Program-made: the position numbers and the translations under genes
Notes under the pieces: model-generated
Seen by the model: only the letters and a program-made list of their open reading frames with translations
The model's database searches: none
Told to the model about the DNA's origin: nothing
Shown here: piece after piece, positions 60,256 to 64,000 of the stretch
Numbering within the stretch: the first letter of the stretch is position 1
Layout: each line of letters starts with the position of its first letter
Assembly: GCA_002794735.1 (NCBI GenBank)
Contig: NBAZ01000004.1
Location: forward strand, 992,001-1,056,000
Length of the DNA: 64,000 nt
From: Pyrrhoderma lamaoense
Taxonomy: Eukaryota; Basidiomycota; Agaricomycetes; Hymenochaetales; Hymenochaetaceae
Reading direction: 5' to 3'

Positions 60256-61801
60256 ATGTCCGCAATCTGGCAGCAGGCCTGGAATGATGCAGAACCTCGA
60301 TTGAACTCTTGGAGAGAATCATGGAAAGCTAGCGACATCCACCCAAGATCCCATCGAGTTGGCCAACTGGATGCCGAACTCCTCGACGAGGAGCTGGTTC
60401 AGCTCCTTTTTGATCCAATCACGAGATCAATTGGACATGTATATGTATGTGTTGCTTGCTTATAACTTCTACTCGTATTTTCTCACTGTAAATCCTAGAC
60501 ATCTTTTCGTACAAACTTTGAGCCCGAACTCTTGTTGCTCCTTAGACTTTTGATTTACAAGTTTTCAATATGGGATACTGGAGCTTCATACGGAGCGAAA
60601 CTTCAAGACTTACGTTTCCAAGCCAAAAATATGACATGGAGAAACTTAGCACGTATGTGATAGAATGACATGATTTCCTAACTGAAGATCTCAATCAAGC
60701 TATTTAGCCTCTGGGTTACCAAAAGGCCTTTTGACCTTGCATGCTCTAATGACAGTGCTCGTTCCCTACCTCCATACCCGTCTCAGGAATTATGCTTTAT
60801 CAAATTCTTGGCCTGATAGGCCATCTACTGACAAAAGACGAAAAGCCTGGAACTCTATCGAACGAGCCGAATCAATACACACATGCGCAGCTTTAATAAA
60901 TTTCATCATTTTCCTACGGAATGGCAGGTTTGTCGTGAATTACCCTTTTGATCAATCAAGTTGAGCTCCGCTGAAGCTTTATAAAGGTATCGTACGTTGG
61001 CAGACCGTGTTCTTGGATTGCGTCTCGTACCGTCCGCAAGACTTGCGAACCGTCAAGTCAGTTATGAATTTATGAACAGGCAGATGGTTTGGCATGCGTT
61101 CACGGTTAGCTTTGCTTTAATGCACTTCTGGTTCCGCCAAACTGAAAAGAGATATATATTTCAAGGAGTTTTTGCTATTGATCCTTCCTGTCTTCAGCTC
61201 TCGCTCCTTCCGGAGGACATGCAACCAGCTGACATCAAGTTATAAGTATCTTAACCCTAGCTCTATCATACCATTACTGCGCGAAGATAAATATGAGGAT
61301 ACGTCCAAATCCGAGCCAAAAGGTCCTTACGCAAGACTTCCCTCCAACGAATGTGCTATCTGCGCAGAAAAATCATCTTTTAGTCTTTCATCCCTTGGCA
61401 GTGTAGCAGATACACGCTCATTTGGAGATTTCTCGATACCCTCTCTCGAAGGCAGAGATTCGATTAACGAAGCTAATAATGAGACCGGACTGGATAGTCC
61501 CCCCTCACATCAATTGACAACACCTTATGTAACACCTTGTGGTCATACCTACTGTTATGTATGCATATCCGAAAAACTCATGCGCTCTATCGACGATGGT
61601 GAAGATGGATGGCCATGTCTTCGTTGTATGGAGATAGTGCGGAGTTGTGAACGAGCCCAAGTCCGATACGATGACGATTCGGTTCATACTAGTGAAGGTT
61701 GGGCCAGTGACGTGGATGATCTCACTTCATTTGAAAGTGACATAGACATGTCTTTAGATAGTGAACATGAACGCTCTTCTACCAGATCGTTAGAGTATTA
61801 G
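60256..61801 (+). CDS. PEX2: Peroxisome biogenesis RING E3 ligase Pex2
   Basis: Five exons 60256-60444, 60499-60652, 60708-60927, 60987-61104, 61166-61801; 438 aa. Pex2 forms with Pex10 and Pex12 the retrotranslocation channel/ligase that ubiquitinates Pex5. Seen: RVGQLDAELLDEELVQLLFD at the N-terminus, membrane helices (LLLLLRLLIYKFSIW, HTCAALINFIIFLRNGRY, FTEFLLLILPVF), and the C-terminal RING: CAICAEKS, a long Ser-rich insert, then PCGHTYCYVC and WPCLRCMEIV. The insert of about 60 residues inside the RING between the second and third ligands is typical of fungal Pex2. The tail is acidic. Convergent with the importin gene, stops 130 bp apart. Confidence 0.93.
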
Positions 61802-61931
61802 TCACATCACTCCATTCGATATATTATAGTCTTATATTCAATTACTTTTGATAAAAAGCACGTATTATAGCAATTAGTCTTTTAAACCAAGGGGTCTAAA
61901 CAAGATTTAACTAAATGAAAAAGAAAATCAC

Positions 61932-64000
61932 CTAAATGCCTAACTCGACTCGTAACTGCCTCACAACAGTCTCATCTGCATCACGAAGATATACAGCCTC
62001 AAATTGTGGACCACAAATATTAATCGCTTCTTGAAGCCGTTGACCCACAAAGGTGGTTAATTTCTGAGTTTCAACGGGGTCTTGTATATAGATCTATATC
62101 ATATCATTGTCACACAAGTCAGTATCATAATTGTACATAATCACTGGAGACACGCACCATCTTCCAACGCTCAAATTCTGGTGCACCTTCGAGTTCCAAA
62201 ATCTTCTCTGGGAGGACATCACCCGTGTCCCTCCAAAATGTGAAGAGCGAGGATAAAGAAGAAGAATCCTTCCTGTGATAAGTGAATCAGAGTTACGGTA
62301 AACTTCATAAGGGAGAGATGATGACAAACCCCTCGGAACATTCCACTATAGCCTCCTTCATCTCTCCGAATACGTCCAACCACAGATTGAAGATCTCCCC
62401 TTTCAACCTGTCTAGTACTTCGGGTCGACCCGTAGCTACTAGACAGGCTATTCCCATCGCTGCTAGTTTCCTTTGTCGAGGTTCGTACATATTGTCAAAC
62501 TGAGAGTTTCGAAGTTAGTAGAAGCGTGGATATGAGAATGAAACATAGGCTCACTCTTCTCCACCACTGATCTAACAAAGCAGTCCAAAGTTCCATCTCT
62601 GGGCTACCTAAGGGTGAAGCCGAGGCAGTAACAAGCTGTGAGAATATCGTGGCATTATTTATAGCTATCCGAGAAAACAGAGATACAATCTTAGTCAGAA
62701 TAAGTGTGGAAGCTTTATCATCCAGAAGGGACTTGAGCATCCAAGAGAAAAGTCCAGAGTTATGCATATGCTCCGCCCAAGCCTGGGCTGGGACTAGCTG
62801 AACGAGTAGCTGGACATTTTCTAACATATCGTCTTTATTTGTGGTGGAATCCTGCAAAGCTTTTGCATACGCCGAGAAAAGGGCGCTTCCAAAATGCTAG
62901 ATATTTTCTCTTTAATCAGTCGATTTAGACATCAGTACGGGTCTCATTATTACCTGTACAACCGAGGTAGCATCTAGGACGAGATAAGATGTAATTATTG
63001 TTGTTATCGTCCCGAGGACATCATAGTTCTCTGCAAGTGCTTGTACAGCGGTAGGGAATAAGTGCAACAGATTAGCAGTGTTGTCCGTTCCTGGACTATT
63101 CGCATTTCTCAGTGCAGCTTGCCAGAGGTTAAAGGAGTCATCCTCAAGTTGCAACCGAGACTGGTAAAATTGTTTATAGATACCATTTATAAACCAATGT
63201 TATTCTGTGATTACTTACCTCCATAGACGAAAGGCTTTCTTGGAGCAGTGAAAGCACAAGAGAAAGGATACGTTCCGATCCAAGTTTGCTTGCCTACGAA
63301 ACAAGATAAGTAATGCAAGGTTTAAAAAAGGCTCTAAAACGGACCTCAACAAGTTTGGTAAGAGTCTCTAGTAGGGAAGCCTTATATAGATAATCGCCTT
63401 CGTTGGAGGCAGTGACCCCTTAAGTAGAAATCAGTCAGGCTAAGGACGAGACGAGTGAGACAAACATATACATACAGAGTTGGGGTATTGGGTTCGATAT
63501 AAGCTCTACAAAAGGTATAACCTAAAGACAATAAGTTCTCACCACCAATATGATAAGAATTGCACACACTCGTTCTTCTGTACTTTCTATTATTACGTTG
63601 ATGGTCTGGGTGATTCGTCTCTTCGTCTCTAATGTGTCGGCCTCTGAGGATAGTTCAATGAGTTGGGTAATTGCCGCAGCCAAGTAAGGAGAGAAGCCAT
63701 CGGCTTTGAAGTTTAAGGACTATACCGAAGTAAGGTTCATTCATGGACAAAAAGTTACCCCGATGCACTTACATCAACACTTTCCCGTATAGCTGAAGCA
63801 GCAGTAAAGCGCACAACTGGATCTGATCCGGGGCCTCTATCGCTCAATAGATACACAAGGATACTCCAGATTTCATCACTTGGTTGTGCACATTCGCTAT
63901 GAACCCATTTTCCTAGCAACCATGCAATACGCCGTTTAATAATAGGGAAGCTGTGAGCGGAGATTGAATGAATGATTAGAGATTTGTACTGAATTTTATC
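61932..64000 (-). CDS. KAP120: Importin-11/Kap120-type karyopherin beta, partial (N-terminus off the right edge)
   Basis: Minus strand; visible exons >64000-63773, 63719-63570, 63521-63476, 63418-63345, 63293-63219, 63160-62954, 62896-62555, 62499-62330, 62272-62158, 62093-61932, about 522 residues with no frame break. HEAT-repeat nuclear import receptor; Kap120 carries cargo such as Rpf1 and ribosome assembly factors in yeast. Hallmarks: HSFPIIKRRIAWLLGKWVHS, DPVVRFTAASAIRESVDSL, PFVELISNPIPQLWVTAS, KASLLETLTKLVEASKLGSE and the C-terminal RQRKLAAMGIACLVATGRPE and LQEAINICGPQFEAVYLRD. The start codon and the Ran-binding N-terminus are outside the window. Confidence 0.88.

Overview
The window is nuclear DNA of a filamentous basidiomycete fungus, probably an Agaricomycete. 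The genes are densely packed on both strands and split by many short GT-AG introns, mostly 45-60 nt. The gene set is fungal: Sch9, Rim15, Avo2-like, Bsd2, Rpn11, Dre2, Efr3, Pex2, Kap120. Exons were joined by hand using donor and acceptor sites, intron phase and protein family conservation. For almost every complete gene the exon sum is divisible by three, some only after the frame breaks described below.

Layout: 1-8.3 kb holds a sucrose/alpha-glucoside-type transporter (cut by the left edge), an ankyrin protein resembling TORC2 subunit Avo2, PheRS beta and the Rsp5 adaptor Bsd2. A gene-poor stretch follows (8.3-10.8 kb). From 10.8 to 21.7 kb come a small unknown protein, EMC10, an F-box protein, a GNAT acetyltransferase, Med18, Bcd1, a forkhead factor and Dre2. 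A 3.1-kb gene desert (21.7-24.9 kb) precedes a small membrane protein and the AGC kinase Sch9. Then come Apd1, a coiled-coil unknown, the proteasome deubiquitinase Rpn11, mitochondrial ribosomal protein bS18m and the large kinase Rim15 (38.2-44.2 kb). The right part holds a UIM-like protein, Vps52 (GARP), Efr3 (PI4-kinase complex), an Slx4-like protein, folylpolyglutamate synthase, a second F-box protein, Pex2 and a Kap120/importin-11 cut by the right edge.

Functional links: Avo2-like (TORC2), Sch9 (TORC1 effector) and Rim15 (quiescence kinase restrained by TORC1/Sch9 in yeast) are all in one window, with Efr3 and Bsd2 adding plasma-membrane and sorting functions. Most other genes are single-copy housekeeping genes. 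No transposon, tRNA, rRNA or CRISPR array was recognised.

The most unusual signal is a repeated one-base frame break. At least nine genes (Rpn11, PheRS, Sch9, Rim15 four times, the UIM-like protein, Vps52, Efr3, forkhead, Slx4-like) are open and conserved on both sides of a point where exactly one base is missing, usually in a short C, G or A run. The simplest explanation is systematic homopolymer under-calling in the assembly. Because every shift has the same direction, minus-1 recoding is formally equivalent and should be excluded with reads and transcripts.
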